Below, piece after piece: positions 22,966 through 33,593 of a DNA stretch of 64,000 nt. The notes beneath the pieces were generated by a model. That model was not told where the DNA came from, ran no database searches, and saw only the letters and a program-made list of their open reading frames with translations. The stretch spans positions 19,888,977 through 19,952,976 of the forward strand of contig OY970828.1 of NCBI GenBank assembly GCA_963853835.1, read 5' to 3'. The position numbers and the translations under genes are program-made. Source of the DNA: Calendula officinalis. Its lineage: Eukaryota > Streptophyta > Magnoliopsida > Asterales > Asteraceae. Position 1 is the first letter of the stretch, and every line of letters begins with the position of its first letter.

Positions 22966-25410
22966 TATTGGTTATAATGGTTCACGTGCCATTCATATGG
23001 GCTATGGACGCTAATTACGGTTTAACAAGGACACTTATAGGTTATTGGTCGTAGCTAGGGTTTATAATGGTTCACGGGCCATTCATATGGGTAATGGACC
23101 CCAATTAAGGTTTAAAATGGATACTTATACGTTATTGGTCGAAGCTAGTGATTATAATGGTTCACGAGCCATTCGTATGGGTAATGGACACCAATTAAGG
23201 TTTAAAATGGATACTTATAAGTTATTGGTCATAGCTAGTGGTCAAAATTGTTCATGGGGCATTCGTATGAGTTCTAGACACCAATTACAGTTTAAAAAAT
23301 GGATACTTATAGGTTATTGGTCATAGCTAGTGGTTATAATTGTCCACGGGCCATTCGTATGGGCTATGGACGCCAATTAAGGTTTAACATGGATACTTAT
23401 AAGTTATTGGTCGAAACGAGTGGTTATAAAGGTTCACGGGCCATTCGTATGGGCTATGAACGCTAATTACGGTTTAAGAAGGATACTTATAGGTTATTGG
23501 TCGAAGCTAGTGGTTATAATGGTTCACGGGCCATTCGTATGGGTTATGAATGCTAATTACGGTTTAACAAGGATATTTATAGGTTATTGGTTGAAGCTAG
23601 TGGTTATAATGCTTCACCGGCCATTCGTATGTGTAATGGACACCAATTAATGTATAAAATGGATACTTATAGGTTATTGGTCATAGCTAGTGGTCAAAAT
23701 CGTTCACGGGGCATGCGTATGGGTTCTAGACACCAATTACAGTTTAAAAAATGGGTACTTATAGGTTACTGGTCATAGCTATTGGTTATAATTGTCCACG
23801 GGCCATTCGTATGGACTATGGACGCTAATTACGGTTCAACAAGGATACTTATATGTATTGGTCAAAACTAGTGGTTATAATGGTTCACGTGCCATTCGTA
23901 TGGTCTATGGACGCTAATTACGGTTTAACAATGATACTTATAGGTTATTAGTCAAAGCTAGTGGTTATAATGGTTCAGAGCCATTCGTACGTGTAATGGA
24001 CACCATTTAATGTTTAAAATGGATACTTATAGGTTATTGGTCATAACTAGTGGTCAAAATCGTCCACGGGGCATTCATATGGGTTCTAGACACGAGTTAG
24101 AGTTTAAAAAATGGATACTTATAGGTTATTGGTCATAGCTAGTGGTTATAATGCTTCACGGGCCATTTGTATGGGTTATCAACACAAATTACAGTTTAAA
24201 AAATGGATACTAATAGGTTATTGGTTATAGCTAGTGGTTATAATGGTTCACGGGCCATTCGTAAGGGCTATGGATGCTAATTACGGTTTAACATGGATAC
24301 TTATAGGTTATTGGTCATAGCTAGGGGTCAAAATCATTCACGGGGCATTCGTATGGGTTCTAGACACCAGTTACAATTTACAAAATGGATACTTATAGGT
24401 TATCGGTCATAGCTATTGGTTATAATGGTTCACGGGCTAATCTTATGGGTAATGGACACCAATTAAGGTTTAAAATGTATACTTATAGGTTATTGGTCAT
24501 AGCTATTGGTTATAATGGTTCACGCGCCATTCGTATGGGCTATGGACGCTAATTACGGTTTAACAAGGATTCTTATAGGTTATTGGTCGTAGCTAGGGTT
24601 TATAATGGTTCACGGGCCATTCATATGGGTAATGGACCCCAATTAAGGTTTAAAATGGATACTTATACGTTATTGGTCGAAGCTAGTGATTATAATGGTT
24701 CACGGGCCATTCGTATGTGTAATGGACACCAATTAAGGTTTAAAATGGATACTTATAAGTTATTGGTCATAGCTAGTGGTCAAAATTGTTCATGGGGCAT
24801 TCGTATGGGTTCTTGACACCAATTACAGTTTAAAAAATGGATACTTATAGGTTATTGGTCATAGCTAGTGGTTATAATGGTCCACGGGCCATTCGTATGG
24901 GCTATGGACGCCAATTAAGGTTTAACATGTATACTTATAAGTTATTGGTCGAAACGAGTGGTTAAAAAGGTTCACGGGCCATTCGTATGGGCTATGAACG
25001 CTAATTACGGTTTAAGAAGGATACTTATAGGTTATTGGTCGAAGCTAGTGGTTATAATGGTTCACGGGCCATTCGTATGGGTTATGAATGCTAATTACGG
25101 TTTAACAAGGATATTTATAGGTTATTGGTTGAAGCTAGTGGTTATAATGCTTCACCGGCCATTCGTATGTGTAATGGACACCAATTAATGTATAAAATGG
25201 ATACTTATAGGTTATTGGTCATAGCTAGTGGTCAAAATCGTTCACGGGGCATGCGTATGGGTTCTAGACACCAATTACAGTTTAAAAAATGGGTACTTAT
25301 AGGTTACTGGTCATAGCTATTGGTTATAATTGTTCACGGGCCATTCGTATGGACTATGGACGCTAATTACGGTTCAACAAGGATACTTATATGTATTGGT
25401 CAAAACTAGT
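22340..25410 (+). repeat. 1538 bp higher-order tandem duplication (17-mer)
   Basis: About 22340-23875 recurs at 23880-25410 with offset 1538 bp. Shared rare variants include GGGGCATGCGTATGGG and GGATACTTATATGTATTGG. It overlaps the end of the 999 bp duplication, so the two amplifications were successive. Confidence 0.75.
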
Positions 25411-25573
25411 GGTTATAATGGTTCACGGGCCATTCGTATGGGCTATGGATGTTAATTACGGTTTAAAAAGGATACTTATAGGTTATTGGTCGTAGCTAGT
25501 GATTGTAATGGTTCAAGGCCATTTGTATGGGTAATGGACACCAATTAAGGTTTAAAATAGATACTTATATGTT

Positions 25574-25578
25574 ATTGG
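25574..25578 (+). other. target-site duplication, left
   Basis: ATTGG immediately before the LTR start TGTTAG; matches 33589-33593. It derives from the satellite motif TTATTGGTTATAG. Confidence 0.93.
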
Positions 25579-25594
25579 TGTTAGAATTCGTGAC

Positions 25595-25836
25595 TTAATC
25601 ACCGATGATTAAACTGTCAGAATCGTAACCTTAATCATTGGTGATTAAAGTGTTAGATTTGTAATAGCTTAATCATCGATGATTAAACTGTCAGAATCGT
25701 AACCTTAATCATTAGTGATTAAAGTGTTAGATTTGTAATAGCTTAATCATTGATGATTGAACTGTCAGATTCGTGGCAACTTAATCATTGGTGATTAAAC
25801 TGCCGGACTCGTGACAGCTTAATCATAAGTGATTAA
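25595..25836 (+). promoter_or_regulatory. seven palindromes spaced 36-38 bp in U3
   Basis: Eighteen-nt dyads of the form TTAATCANNNNTGATTAA start at 25595, 25631, 25669, 25705, 25743, 25781 and 25819. The one at 25669 is a perfect palindrome (TTAATCATCGATGATTAA). The core resembles homeodomain-type TAAT/ATTA sites. Likely a repeated enhancer element; binding is not shown. The last six are also in the 3' LTR. Confidence 0.75.
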
Positions 25837-25981
25837 ATTGTCAGAATTTAGTGCCCACCGCCACACATGTACGGGTATCATGGCCGATGATGCACGAGCC
25901 TATCGGGTCACACGCCGGGGGAATTCCTTTCCGATAACACTTAAATTAAGAGAGATAAATAAAGATGTTGGGAGAAATAAA

Positions 25982-26091
25982 AGTGGCTTTTATTTCATTG
26001 GACCATTTAATGGTCCAATGCATGTGAAGGAAAGCCACTACTTTTCTCCACATGCTTGCTTTAATTCTATTGGACCACTCTTTGGTCCAAT
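25982..26091 (+). other. nested inverted repeats in U3
   Basis: Outer arms AGTGGCTTT (25982-25990) and AAAGCCACT (26031-26039) enclose CATTGGACCATT/AATGGTCCAATG (25996-26020, one-base spacer). A second unit, ATTGGACCA-CTCTT-TGGTCCAAT, lies at 26069-26091. They appear to be two diverged copies of one unit of about 72 bp. Confidence 0.8.
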
Positions 26092-26133
26092 GCATGTAGA
26101 GCTTTTCCACCCACCTCCACATGCTCTCTTATC

Positions 26134-26140
26134 TATATAA
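26134..26140 (+). promoter_or_regulatory. TATA box of second copia LTR
   Basis: TATATAA partly within the hairpin CTCTCTTAT-CTAT-ATAAGAGAG (26124-26145). The equivalent in the 3' LTR is 33223-33229. It is the probable start region for the genomic RNA, 30-odd bp downstream. Confidence 0.7.
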
Positions 26141-26500
26141 GAGAGATGTGGGAGGTTGATTAGGGGCTAATGCAATTCGTTTTTCTCTCTAAAAATACAA
26201 GTGTTTGGTTACCGAAAATCTAAGAAGATTTCTTGAGCTTTTTCGGTATCGGGTTAGCAACTTGGAAGGAATCGCTCACTCGGTGTGGATCAACGGTAGA
26301 GGGGAACGACTTCGTGACCTTCATCCATTTAAGAGTTCATCACTTTTCTTGCGGGTGTCTTCGAGGGTATGATGTTCTCTTTCTCTTCTTTGTTGCACGA
26401 TTTGGGTTTAGAGATTCGGTCATTGGTGGATCTTGGTGGTTAAATTAAAATTTTAAATTTACGTTTCCGCTGCGTTTTTGAACCCACCAAAATCCAACAG

Positions 26501-26512
26501 TGGTATCAGAGC
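26501..26512 (+). other. primer-binding site
   Basis: TGGTATCAGAGC, complementary to the 3' end of plant initiator tRNA-Met, one base after the 5' LTR end. It primes minus-strand synthesis. Confidence 0.95.
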
Positions 26513-27292
26513 CTACTCTAACCGAATCGTGCACATTTTCGAGCTTGAAAAACTATTTGAGGATCGGTTTTTCCATTTTTTAGATTTCGGGTTTTAGCCT
26601 TGCTAAACCCATAATATTTTGACTCACACACTTATATGCTTGTCATGATTTTGGCATGAAATGCATGCATGCATAAATTTGTGTTGATGTATGTAATTTA
26701 TTACATGCAAAGATTCTTAGTGCCTTGAGTGTTTGATTTCGAATCTTTGTCAAAATATTTTTATGAATGGTTGTTGGCACACCATTTTAGCTTTCATGTT
26801 TGTAGTAGCTAGTAGATTGGTAACCATTATGCCCTTGACCTTTTGCCGTGTGTTTGGTTGTTATTCATTTGGTGACTTTGTCACAATGGTTTCTAATTAA
26901 TAATTTATTAATTTTGGTATGTAATATTTATTAATTATGGCTTGCATGCCATTGATTTTCATTTGTAATTGTACTAGTTAGTAGGATTTCGTGGCTTGTT
27001 AGCCATTTCTATATTTTCTATGTACTTGTAAAACGAAGATCAAAAGACAACCAAATGGAATCATGAAGTGATGTAGGCAACCTTGGATTCGATGAAGTCT
27101 AATGGAGACGGCTGATTTAGTGGGAGCTCACATGGAAGGTCATTATTTGTCCATAGTTGACCATGTTTTTCCCTGGTTGGCTCACGGGAAAAACGCATAG
27201 GCTTTGGGCATGGTTACCAATTTTGTTGTATGCGTGTGATGTTTATTTATTTGCTTGGTTGTTAGATTTTCGCAAGGTTAAATAAATAAATA

Positions 27293-27438
27293 GATTAATT
27301 AAAAATGGTTTAATTAAATCACTCGCAATAGATTAATTAAAAGGTGAAAAATGGTTTTGTCACAAAGGTAATTAATCAAAATTTTAAAAGGGATTAATTA
27401 AAAGGTGAAAAATGTTTTTGTCACAAAAGTAATTAATC
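27293..27438 (+). other. three AT-rich hairpins in leader
   Basis: GATTAATTAAA pairs with TTTAATTAAATC with one extra base (27293-27320). GATTAATTA/TAATTAATC closes 27331-27377 and again 27392-27438. The last two are tandem copies of a 61 bp unit; both keep the inner GTGA/TCAC. Confidence 0.75.
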
Positions 27439-27520
27439 AAACTTTAAAAGAAACAAAAACCCGTTTTTAGAGAATATCTTTTTTATTATCCTAATGATGA
27501 CGCCACCCAAATCTTGCTAG

Positions 27521-27939
27521 CAAAGTTGGTTGTCGTGCATTAGCCGAGCCGATTTTGAATAGACAGTGTGGAAGGTGAGTGTGATTCATTTTGTATGATT
27601 GGTCGTCGTGCATTAGCCAAACCATTATAGTCAAAATGTTTCACCGCGTATCATGTTGGATGATTTATTTGATTTCTCACAAAATGTAAGTCTTGCACTA
27701 TCCATTGGAGTGTCACCACTTAAGTCTTGTGGAGCAAGGTCGGTTGTCGAGCGAAACCGAGCCGTGCCTTGTGAAGCAAGATAAGGGTGTGTATAAGTTC
27801 CTTAATTAAGTTGGTTGTCGAGCGAAACCGAGCCAATTTAGTTATGGGCTTATCGTGAATCTAGATGGTCGATTTACAAACTTCAAACTAGGTTTTAAAT
27901 GATTGTCGAGCGAAACCGAGTCATTTAAAATTTGGTTTG
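27521..27939 (+). other. hairpin family with conserved loop
   Basis: Five stem-loops. Loops at 27530-27548 and 27603-27621 are of the TTGTCGTGCATTAGCCGAG type. Loops at 27744-27761, 27815-27832 and 27903-27920 are exactly TTGTCGAGCGAAACCGAG. Flanking arms differ in sequence but pair in each case: CAAAGTTGG/CCGATTTTG; TATGATTGG/CCATTATA with one bulge; CAAGG..CGG/CCG..CCTTG; TAAGTTGG/CCAATTTA; TTTTAAATGA/TCATTTAAAA. The last is extended by CAAAC/GTTTG across a symmetric internal loop. Confidence 0.8.
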
Positions 27940-28287
27940 AGGTTAGTGCATGTAGGGATCAACCATGCCAATTGACACAATGGTTGTCAAGTGATCCCGC
28001 AAGAAGCTAAGAGTTGTAAGTCACAATTGGTACAAAATAAATGCAATTGGTACAATTGGTACAATATGATTATTGGTACAATTGGTACAATATGGCATTA
28101 GTACAATATGGTGATTACAATGGTACAATGGATACCACCGGAAATAGCTTTGCATTATGATCTGCGGCATACCCGTCATAATGTATTGTGAAATACGGAT
28201 TCTTAGCCCTTGTTAAATATAAAAGTTTTGGTAATATATTTACAAGGACCCATCAAACTAACTAAAACTACTTTGCTATTTTAATAG

Positions 28288-31200
28288 ATGGCATCTTCGA
28301 ACCCCACCACCACCACCAATGTTTCTTTAAGAGTTTTCCTTGAAAAGGAGAAACTCAATGGTGCAAATTTCCTTGATTGGGAGAGACAATTAAAACTTGT
28401 TCTCCGCCATGAAGGAAAGATGCACGTGATTGAAGGACCTCTTCCCGATGAACCAGGGGATGATGCAATTTAAGCAGCACACGATGCTCATGAACGTCTC
28501 ATGAAAGAAAATGAGGACATTTCATGTCTTATGTTGAGCACTATGACTCCCGATTTGCAAAAGCAAATGGATCATTTGTACGCTTATGAGCTTATTGTAC
28601 AGTTGCGGGACATGTTCCAACAGCAAGCAAAGCTAGAGCGGTACGAGTGCCTCAAGAATGTGCTTGATTGTAAACTCCTCGAAGGCGGGGATGTGAGCAC
28701 TCAAGTGTTGCGGATGAAAGCAAACGTGGAACGCTTGGAGAAGTTAGGCTTCTCCATTGGGAAGGAATTGGCCGTGGATTTTATCCTTAGGTCTCTTCCT
28801 ACATCATATGAACAGTTTGTTATGAACTATCATATGCATGGTATGGACAAGTCCATAATGGAGCTTCATGGTATGTTGAAGACCGCCGAGTCTACCATGA
28901 CCAAAAGAAAGCCCAACCCAACACATCCCGTCCTTGCAATTCGAGAAGGAAATGTCTCCAAGAAGAAGAAGTCCACCCCTACCCCTCAAGGCAAGGGTAA
29001 AGGCAAGGTTGGTGCGCCCAAGCCAAAGCCTACTTCGGTCAAGATGGCAAAAGGAAAAGTTCCTCAAGCCATGACACCGGAAGATGCGGACTGCTTCTAT
29101 TGCGGGAAAAAGGGGCATTTCCGCCGTAGTTGCCCAACATACCTTGAGGAACTCAACAAGCTAAAAGCTAAAGGAGTTGGAGGTACCTCAAAGCAAGGTA
29201 TGTACATGATTGAACTCTATCAAACTTCTACTTCCCAAAACTGGGTCTTAAACACCGGTTGTGGCACTCATATTTGTAACAAATTTCAGGTGCTATTGGA
29301 AAGTGAGAAGTTGATTAGAGGGGAACAGGATCTTGTCATGGGAAACAAGCATGTTGTCCCGGTTGAAGCTCAAGGAAATGTGAAGTTGTCCTTTGAATCC
29401 GGTACCTTTATTTTGTTGAAAAATGTACGTTATTCGCCTCATGTGGCAAGAAACATTATTTCTTTTCATGCTTTGTATGACGATGGTTTTGCATTTACCT
29501 TTAATGACAATGGTTCTATTTCTTGTTTCAAAGATAGTACTTGTTATTTTAATGCTTTACCATATCATGGCATTTATGAGGTGATAGCACATGTTAGCAA
29601 CAAAAGATCAATCATGCAAGTTGGTTCTACATCCAAATATACTTTGGATAAATTATCCTTATGGCATAGTCGTCTTGGCCACATAAACAAGACTCGCATT
29701 TCCAAGCTCCAAGCAATTGGGTACTTGGAATCATTTGAAAATGGTTCAAATGATGTATGTGAATCTTGCTTATTAGGCAAGATGACTAAAGCTCCCTTCA
29801 CCGGTGTTAGTGAGAGGGCTAAGGGTTTATTAGACATTATACACACTGATGTGTGTGGTCCATTTAAACACCTTACAAGGAATAATTGTAGATACTTCGT
29901 AACCTTTATAGATGATTATAGTAGGTTTGGATATGTTTACTTGATTAAACATAAGTCAGAAACCATTGAGGTGTTCAAGACATTCCAAAATGAAGTTGAG
30001 AACCAATTGGGCAAGTCAATCAAGATACTTCGATCTGTTAGAGGCGGAGAGTATCTTAATCTAGAGTTTATTGACCATCTTGAGAATTGTGGGATTGTCT
30101 CACAATTAACACCTCCTAGGACTCCACAATTGAATGGAGTCGCCGAGAGGAGAAATCGAACATTACTTGACAGGGTTCGATCAATGATGGAAAGAACCCA
30201 AATACCCATAAGTTTTTGGGGATATGCTCTAGAAATGGCGTGTAAGCTTCTTAATCTCGTACCAACAAAGAAGGTAGAAAAGACACCTTTCGAGATATGG
30301 CATGGGAGTAAACCTCCACTATCCTATCTTAGAGTTTGGGGTTGTCAAGCCTACGTAAAGCGGGAGGCCGATGACAAATTAGAACCCCGTTCAGAAAAGT
30401 GTTATTTCATTGGATATCCTAAAGCGGGACTTGGATATTTGTTTTACAAACCTACCGAGAACAAGGTATTTGTTGCTCGAAGGGCAGTATTTCTTGAAAG
30501 AGAACTTTTATCCAATGAACCTAGTGGAAAGCATATAGATCTTGAGGAAACTCAAGATATATCCAATGAACTACCTAATGTTGGCACTAGCACGCAACCT
30601 CAAGAGGTTGGTACCGATCAAGAGGATGCGGTAGCAACTGACGTTCCACCATTGTCTCTTCGTAGATTTGGTAGAACTCACACTGAGCCAGAGAGATATG
30701 AGTTTCTCATATCTGAGGGCAGCGAGTTACTAGGGGATCATGATGAACCCTCTACCTACCAGGAAGCGATGGCAGCCCCAGAGTCTGACAAATGGAGAGA
30801 TGCAATGGAAGTCGAAATGCAATCCATGAAGGACAACCAAGTATGGGAACTGGTTGATCCTACACCCAGCTGTAAGCTTGTGGGGTGTAAATGGGTCTAT
30901 AAAGTAAAGACCGGCATGGATGGACAGATTGATACTTTCAAAGCACGACTGGTTGCTAAAGGCTTCACTCAAACCCATGGTGTTGACTATGATGAAACCT
31001 TTTCCCCAGTGGCTATGTTGAAATCTATCAGGATACTTATGGCAATTGCCGCCTTTCATGATTATGAAATTTGGCAAATGGATGTAAAAACCGCCTTCCT
31101 TAACGGGAAACTTACTGAAGACGCATATATGAGACAACCTGAGGGTTTTGTACATCCAAAGTATCCTAATAAAGTCTGTCAGCTTAAGAAGTCCATTTAT

Positions 31201-32325
31201 GGTCTTAAGCAAGCATCTCGAAGTTGGAATCTTTGCTTTGATGAGAAAATCAAGGAATTTGGATTTTCTAAAAGCATAGATGAACCTTGTGTATACGTCA
31301 GGGCTAGTGGGAGCGCGATTGTATTCCTAGTCCTATATGTTGATGACATCTTACTCATTGGGAATGACATTCAAATTTTGAGCGATGTCAAGATATTTCT
31401 TGGAAAATGTTTTTCCATGAAGGACTTAGGAAATGCATCGTACATCTTGGGAATCAAGATCTATCGAGATAGATCTAAAAGGCTTCTCGGTTTGAGTCAA
31501 AGTGCATATATTGACAAAGTTCTAAAGCGGTTTAGAATGGAGGATTCCAGGAAAGGGAATCTTCCTATGTTGCATGGAGTGACTTTGAGCAAGGCTCAAT
31601 GTCCAAGTTCCGATAAGGAACGTGACGTAATGAAGAAGATCCCTTATGCCTCGGCAGTTGGATCTATCATGTACGCCATGCTATGCACCAGACCTGATGT
31701 ATCATGTGCACTGAGCGTGGCAAGTAGATATCAATTAAACCCTGGAGAAGCTCATTGGATAGCCGTCAAGAACATCTTGAAATATCTTCGAAGAACGAAG
31801 GATATGTTCTTGGTCTATGGTGGTATGGAAGAGTTGCGTGTAGTTGGATACACAGACGCAAGCTTCCAAACTGATAGGGATGATTTCCGATCGCAATCGG
31901 GTTATGTTTTCCTATTGAATGGTGGTGCTGTGAGCTGGAGGAGCTCCAAGCAAGACATAGTTGCTGATTCGACGACATAATCAGAATACATTGCAGCAAG
32001 CGAAGCTGCAAAAGAAGCTGTGTGGATGAGGAAATTCATCAATGACTTGGTAGTTGTCCCTAACATTGCCGACCCCATTGAAATATTTTGTGACAATGAG
32101 GGTGCGGTAGCATTGGCTAAGGAAGCTAGAGCTCACAAAAGAACGAGGCATATTGCTCGTAAATACCACGTTATCCGAGATAAGGTTGAAAGTGGTGATG
32201 TTGTCATAAGCAGAGTAGTATCGAAAGAGAACCTTGCCGATCCGTTTACTAAGCCGTTGTCACAGGCTATACATGATTCTCACATTAGAGGAATAGGTGT
32301 GAGATTAGCCAGTGATTTAGCTTGA
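28288..32325 (+). pseudogene. gag-pol: gag-pol polyprotein of second copia, with two stops and two catalytic changes
   Basis: One frame throughout, interrupted by TAA at 28471-28473 (codon 62) and TAA at 31978-31980 (RNase H). Residue numbers here count from 28501. Gag ends in a good CCHC knuckle, CFYCGKKGHFRRSC (198-211). The protease reads LNTGCG, with Asn251 in place of the catalytic Asp. Integrase HHCC starts near His389. First Asp 450, then Val513 where the second catalytic Asp is expected, and Glu549 exactly 35 residues on. RT has YVDD at 946-949. RNase H has Asp1119 in YTDAS. The tail ends in ENLADPFTKPLS. Start chosen at 28288 because it opens with a typical copia gag N-terminus (LEKEKLNGANFLDW). 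No frameshift was seen. Confidence 0.93.
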
Positions 32326-32698
32326 GTACCGTTTTAGTTTGAATTTGATGTTTATTTTGGGAACATGAAGCAGTATTGTAATTTTGATTGTATTGATGTA
32401 TAAATATGTCTATACATATGCGTGTTGCAGTTACTTTCAAAATCTTTATTGTGTTCCGTCTTTGCATGTTTAAACACTTCCTAGATTTTTATCTAAACAT
32501 CCACAGTCAGTCATACTTAAATGGAAGTAAGTAATGAATGAAGGCTGGGGCAATGTGTTGGTTATGAGATATAGACGCAACAATTGCCTGTGCTTGAAAT
32601 GAGTTTCAAGTGACTGGAGACCCACACCCGAGGTTACTTCATGGAAATTGTCACAAGTATCTCGGGGTGATAATATCATTTCATCCTTAGACCAGAGA
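32326..32698 (+). other. 3' non-coding region with lost polypurine tract
   Basis: Between pol and the 3' LTR. No gene and no obvious G/A-rich polypurine tract next to the LTR; the sequence abutting it is CCAGAGA. A deletion removed the tract and the first 31 bp of the LTR. A short purine run (CTGGAGACC) is not convincing as a substitute. Confidence 0.7.
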
Positions 32699-33588
32699 TA
32701 AACTGTCAGAATCGTAACCTTAATCATTGGTGATTAAAGTGTTAGATTTGTAATAGCTTAATCATCGATGATTAAACTGTCAGAATCGTAACCTTAATCA
32801 TTAGTGATTAAAGTGTTAGATTTGTAATAGCTTAATCATTGATGATTGAACTGTCAGATTCGTGGCAACTTAATCATTGGTGATTAAACTGCCGGACTTG
32901 TGACAGCTTAATCATAAGTGATTAAATTGTCAGAATTTAGTGCCCACCGCCACACATGTACGGGTATCATGGCCGATGATGCACGAGCCTATTGGGTCAC
33001 ACGCCGGGGGAATTCCTTTCCGATTACACTTAAATTAAGAGAGATAAATAAAGATGTTGGGAGAAATAAAAGTGGCTTTTATTTCATTGGACCATTTAAT
33101 GGTCCAATGCATGTGAAGGAAAGCCACTACTTTTCTCCACATGCGTGCTTTAATTCTATTGGACCACTCTTTGGTCCAATGCATGTAGAGCTTTTCCACC
33201 CACCTCCACATGCTCTCTTATCTATATAAGAGAGATGTGGGAGGTTGATTAGGGGCTAATGCAATTCGTTTTTCTCTCTAAAAATACAAGTGTTTGGTTA
33301 CCAAAAATCTAAGAAGATTTCTTGAGCTTTTTCGGTGTCGAGTTAGCAACTTGGAAGGAATCGCTCACTCGGTGTGGATCAACGGTAGAGGGGAACGACT
33401 TCGTGACCTTCATCCATTTAAGAGTTCATCACTTTTCTTGCGGGTGTCTTCGAGGGTATGATGTTCTCTTTCTCTTCTTTGTTGCACGATTTGGGTTTAG
33501 AGATTCGGTCATTGGTGGATCTTGGTGGTTAAATTAAAATTTTAAATTTACGTTTCCGCTGCGTTTTTGAACCCACCAAAATCCAACA
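32699..33588 (+). repeat. 3' LTR of second copia, lacking first 31 bp
   Basis: Matches 25610-26499 without indels. About seven substitutions were noted (for example 25810 C versus 32899 T). It lacks 25579-25609, including the TG end and the first of the seven palindromes. The right end CCAACA is intact and followed by the target duplication. Confidence 0.93.
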
Positions 33589-33593
33589 ATTGG
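33589..33593 (+). other. target-site duplication, right
   Basis: ATTGG immediately after the LTR end CCAACA; matches 25574-25578. The satellite continues in register after it. Confidence 0.93.

Larger units (their letters stand above)
12032..25578 (+). repeat. satellite array, block 1 (about 90-91 bp monomer)
   Basis: About 149 direct tandem monomers, typically opening GGATACTTATAGGTTATTGG and lasting 90-92 bp. Two alternative left halves (GGTTATAATGGTTCACGGG or GGTCAAAATCATTCACGGGG) combine with several right halves (GGGCTATGGACGCTAATTA, GGGTAATGGACACCAATTAA, GGGTTCTAGACACCAATTA). The array is AT-rich with no convincing gene. Short open frames of 30-residue repeats arise because many monomers are 90 bp and lack a stop. 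Confidence 0.95.
25579..26499 (+). repeat. 5' LTR of second copia, 921 bp
   Basis: Runs TGTTAG to CCAACA and is followed by the primer-binding site. U3 contains seven palindromes (25595-25836), two diverged units with strong inverted repeats (25982-26091) and a TATA box in a hairpin (26124-26145). Short open frames inside it are chance. Aligned to the 3' LTR at a constant offset of 7089 bp. Confidence 0.95.
26513..28287 (+). other. leader of second copia, hairpin-rich
   Basis: 1.8 kb without long reading frames, between the primer-binding site and the gag start. It contains AT-rich hairpins (27293-27438), a family of hairpins with a shared loop (27521-27930) and a short TTGGTACAA-rich repeat (about 28024-28130). 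Packaging, dimerisation or translation signals are expected here in LTR retroelements; which of these it does is unknown. Confidence 0.8.
25579..33588 (+). mobile_element. second Ty1/copia retrotransposon, young but defective
   Basis: Complete 5' LTR (921 bp), primer-binding site, 1.8 kb leader, single gag-pol reading frame, then a 3' LTR lacking its first 31 bp. It is flanked by ATTGG at 25574-25578 and 33589-33593, a 5 bp target-site duplication in satellite. The LTRs differ at about 7 of 888 aligned positions with no indel. Domain order is that of copia (integrase before RT). Wording of the RT/RNase H is nearer Tork/Angela-type elements than SIRE, but the lineage is not firm. Confidence 0.93.

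Noticed and set aside
25595..25836. Palindromes as a bacterial-type operator or att site
   Set aside because: They are inside the U3 of a plant LTR and repeated in the other LTR; retroelement promoter signals are the fitting explanation.
25829..26448. Two open frames within the 5' LTR (25829-26140 and 26233-26448) and their copies in the 3' LTR (32918-33229, 33322-33537)
   Set aside because: They lie across U3 palindromes, hairpins and the TATA region. The protein-level differences between LTRs are simple neutral changes, and there is no family resemblance.
30730..31212. Minus-strand 160-codon frame opposite the RT of the second copia
   Set aside because: It mirrors a strongly conserved RT coding region; the sense strand carries the known motifs.
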